The notes beneath the pieces are model-generated. The model had not been told where the DNA came from. It did no database searches and saw only the letters and a list, made by a program, of their open reading frames with translations. Positions 62,637 through 64,000 of a stretch of DNA of 64,000 nt are shown piece by piece (the stretch's first letter is position 1; each line of letters starts with the position of its first letter). The DNA is taken from assembly GCA_004144175.1 (NCBI GenBank), contig SEFT01000003.1:186001-250000 (forward strand), written 5' to 3'. The position numbers and the translations under genes are program-made. This DNA is from Sphingobacteriales bacterium. Its GTDB lineage: Bacteria > Bacteroidota > Bacteroidia > Chitinophagales > Chitinophagaceae.

Positions 62637-64000
62637 ATGCAATTAGCCATAATTGGAACAGGATACGTAGGCCTTGTAACAGGTACTTGCTTTGCCGAAA
62701 CCGGCAACAACGTAATGTGTATTGACATCAACGAAGACAAAGTCAATCAGCTGAAACAAGGTAAATCACCTATTTACGAGCCTGGACTTGATGTGTTACT
62801 CGACCGTAACATTAAAGAAGACCGTATACACTTCACTACATCTCTGAGAGAAGGTATTAAAGACGCCCAGGTTATCTTCCTGGCGCTGCCGACACCTCCC
62901 GGCAAGGACGGTTCTGCCGACCTGCAATATGTATTGGACGTAGCTGCTCAACTGAGCGAAATAATAACGGAATACAAGGTTATCGTAAATAAGAGCACTG
63001 TTCCCGTAGGCACTGCCGAAAAGGTGGCAGCTGTTATGGCTCAGAAGCTGGATAAAAATCTGTTTGATGTAGTGTCAAACCCCGAGTTCCTGCGCGAGGG
63101 CGTTGCTGTGGACGACTTCCTGAAACCGGACCGCGTTGTTATCGGTACATCATCTGACAGAGCTAAAAAGCTGATGGAAGAACTGTATCAGCCATTTGTA
63201 CGTCAGGGTAACCCGATCTACTTTATGGACGAGCGTTCATCAGAAATGACCAAATACGCTGCAAATGCATACCTGGCTATGCGTATCTCGTTTATGAACG
63301 AGATGGCAAACCTTTGCGAAAGAGCAGGTGCGAACGTAGATAACGTACGTATGGGTATGGGTAGCGATAGCCGTATCGGTAAGCGCTTCCTTTTCCCTGG
63401 TGTTGGTTATGGCGGTAGCTGTTTCCCTAAGGACGTAAAGGCGCTGGCACAAACTGCACGCGAGTACGACTATGAATACAGCCTGGTAACTACAGTAATG
63501 AATGTAAATGACAAACAAAAACTGATACTTGGCAGAAAAGTAAAAGATTGCTTTGGCAGTGACCTGAGTGGCCGCACATTCGGTATCTGGGGTCTTGCAT
63601 TCAAACCTGAGACAGATGATATCCGCGAAGCTCCGGCTCTTGAGCTGATAGACGAGCTGACTGCAGCAGGTGCTGAAGTAAAAGTATTTGATCCGGAAGC
63701 AATGGAAAACGTAAAACGCATCTTCGGCGACAAGATCGTTTATGCAAACGACCAGTACGATGCTATCGATGGCGTTGACGCGCTTATTATAGTTACAGAG
63801 TGGAGTGCATTCCGCACGCCAAACTTTGAGCGTATGAATGAGCTGATGAAAGCTCCGTTTGTGTTCGATGGTCGAAACATCTATACTGTTGAGAAAATGG
63901 AAGAGCTTGGCTACTACTACGAAAGCATCGGCAGGAAAACTGCTCATGCCAGCCAAAGGGAAAAAATAGCTGTGCCGACGGATACGATCGTAAGAGATCG
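62637..64000 (+). CDS. ugd: UDP-glucose 6-dehydrogenase (runs off the right edge)
   Basis: Ugd oxidises UDP-glucose to UDP-glucuronate with two NAD+, supplying acidic sugar for polysaccharides. The open frame has no stop before the window end and covers about 454 residues, close to full family length. The NAD fold is GTGYVG (residues 7-12), STVPVGTAEKVA holds the substrate loop, SNPEFLREGVAVDDF is a family signature, and the catalytic Cys is C262 in GYGGSCFPKDVKAL. The C-terminal domain has FKPETDDIREAPALELI. It is the first gene past a 250-bp spacer and may start a polysaccharide cluster beyond the window. Confidence 0.96.
   Translation, partial: MQLAIIGTGYVGLVTGTCFAETGNNVMCIDINEDKVNQLKQGKSPIYEPGLDVLLDRNIKEDRIHFTTSLREGIKDAQVIFLALPTPPGKDGSADLQYVLDVAAQLSEIITEYKVIVNKSTVPVGTAEKVAAVMAQKLDKNLFDVVSNPEFLREGVAVDDFLKPDRVVIGTSSDRAKKLMEELYQPFVRQGNPIYFMDERSSEMTKYAANAYLAMRISFMNEMANLCERAGANVDNVRMGMGSDSRIGKRFLFPGVGYGGSCFPKDVKALAQTAREYDYEYSLVTTVMNVNDKQKLILGRKVKDCFGSDLSGRTFGIWGLAFKPETDDIREAPALELIDELTAAGAEVKVFDPEAMENVKRIFGDKIVYANDQYDAIDGVDALIIVTEWSAFRTPNFERMNELMKAPFVFDGRNIYTVEKMEELGYYYESIGRKTAHASQREKIAVPTDTIVRD

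Noticed and set aside
1..64000. CRISPR arrays, tRNA or rRNA genes, transposons
   Set aside because: Reading both strands I found no regularly spaced repeats, no tRNA T-loop with flanking stems, no rRNA-like stretch, and no transposase or flanking inverted repeats.

Overview
The window reads as chromosomal DNA of a Bacteroidota bacterium, most likely a Chitinophagia-like soil or freshwater lineage. The lineage evidence is the gliding protein GldC, several secreted proteins ending in type IX secretion (T9SS) sorting domains, a CarboxypepD_reg/TonB-dependent receptor beside a lipoprotein, bacillithiol synthesis (BshC), a GWxTD protein, WbqC, DUF1573 proteins, and a TTTG-N19-TAnnTTTG promoter in front of gldC. 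The family and genus are inferred, not proven. Coding density is very high. I found no tRNA, rRNA, CRISPR array, insertion sequence or prophage.

Layout. 1-9.7 kb is housekeeping: radC (cut by the window edge), bshC, a small outer-membrane barrel, an Mpl-type Mur ligase, a DEDDh exonuclease, a DPM1-like glycosyltransferase, WbqC, GWxTD, dapF and recR. 9.8-14.1 kb holds three T9SS cargo genes, two of them tandem paralogues with duplicated terminators. 14.3-19.1 kb holds a MazG-like hydrolase, a MoxR ATPase, a DinB-like protein and two tandem GT39-type membrane glycosyltransferases. 19.2-22.1 kb encodes PaaZ and an enoyl-CoA hydratase. 22.1-31.6 kb is a surface-polysaccharide locus: six leftward genes (glycosyltransferases, a polymerase-like protein, a flippase) diverge from an O-antigen-ligase-like protein and an initiating sugar-phosphate transferase. 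31.7-42.8 kb is mixed: a universal stress protein, a small envelope cluster, an AI-2E-type permease, nadD, FeoA-like, ybeY, a pseudouridine synthase, gldC-yqeY-cvpA-pabA, birA, rsfS-ftsH and a LUD protein. 43.0-50.0 kb encodes two very large tandem propeller sensor kinases and one LytTR regulator. 50.1-64 kb holds a truncated haemoglobin, adenine deaminase, two aminotransferases, two DUF1573 proteins, a threonylcarbamoyl-AMP synthase, a CCA-adding-type enzyme, a beta-helix lipoprotein with its TonB receptor, and UDP-glucose dehydrogenase, which runs off the end.

How it fits together. The polysaccharide locus, the ArnT/GT39-like pair and the UDP-glucose dehydrogenase all point to cell-surface glycan building. 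GldC and the T9SS cargos point to gliding and T9SS secretion. No obvious defence system or clearly new multi-gene system is present. The most unusual items are the duplicated giant sensor kinases, a long hairpin touching the usp start codon, stop codons embedded in terminator stems, recurring 11-nt gene overlaps, and convergent gene pairs with almost no spacer.
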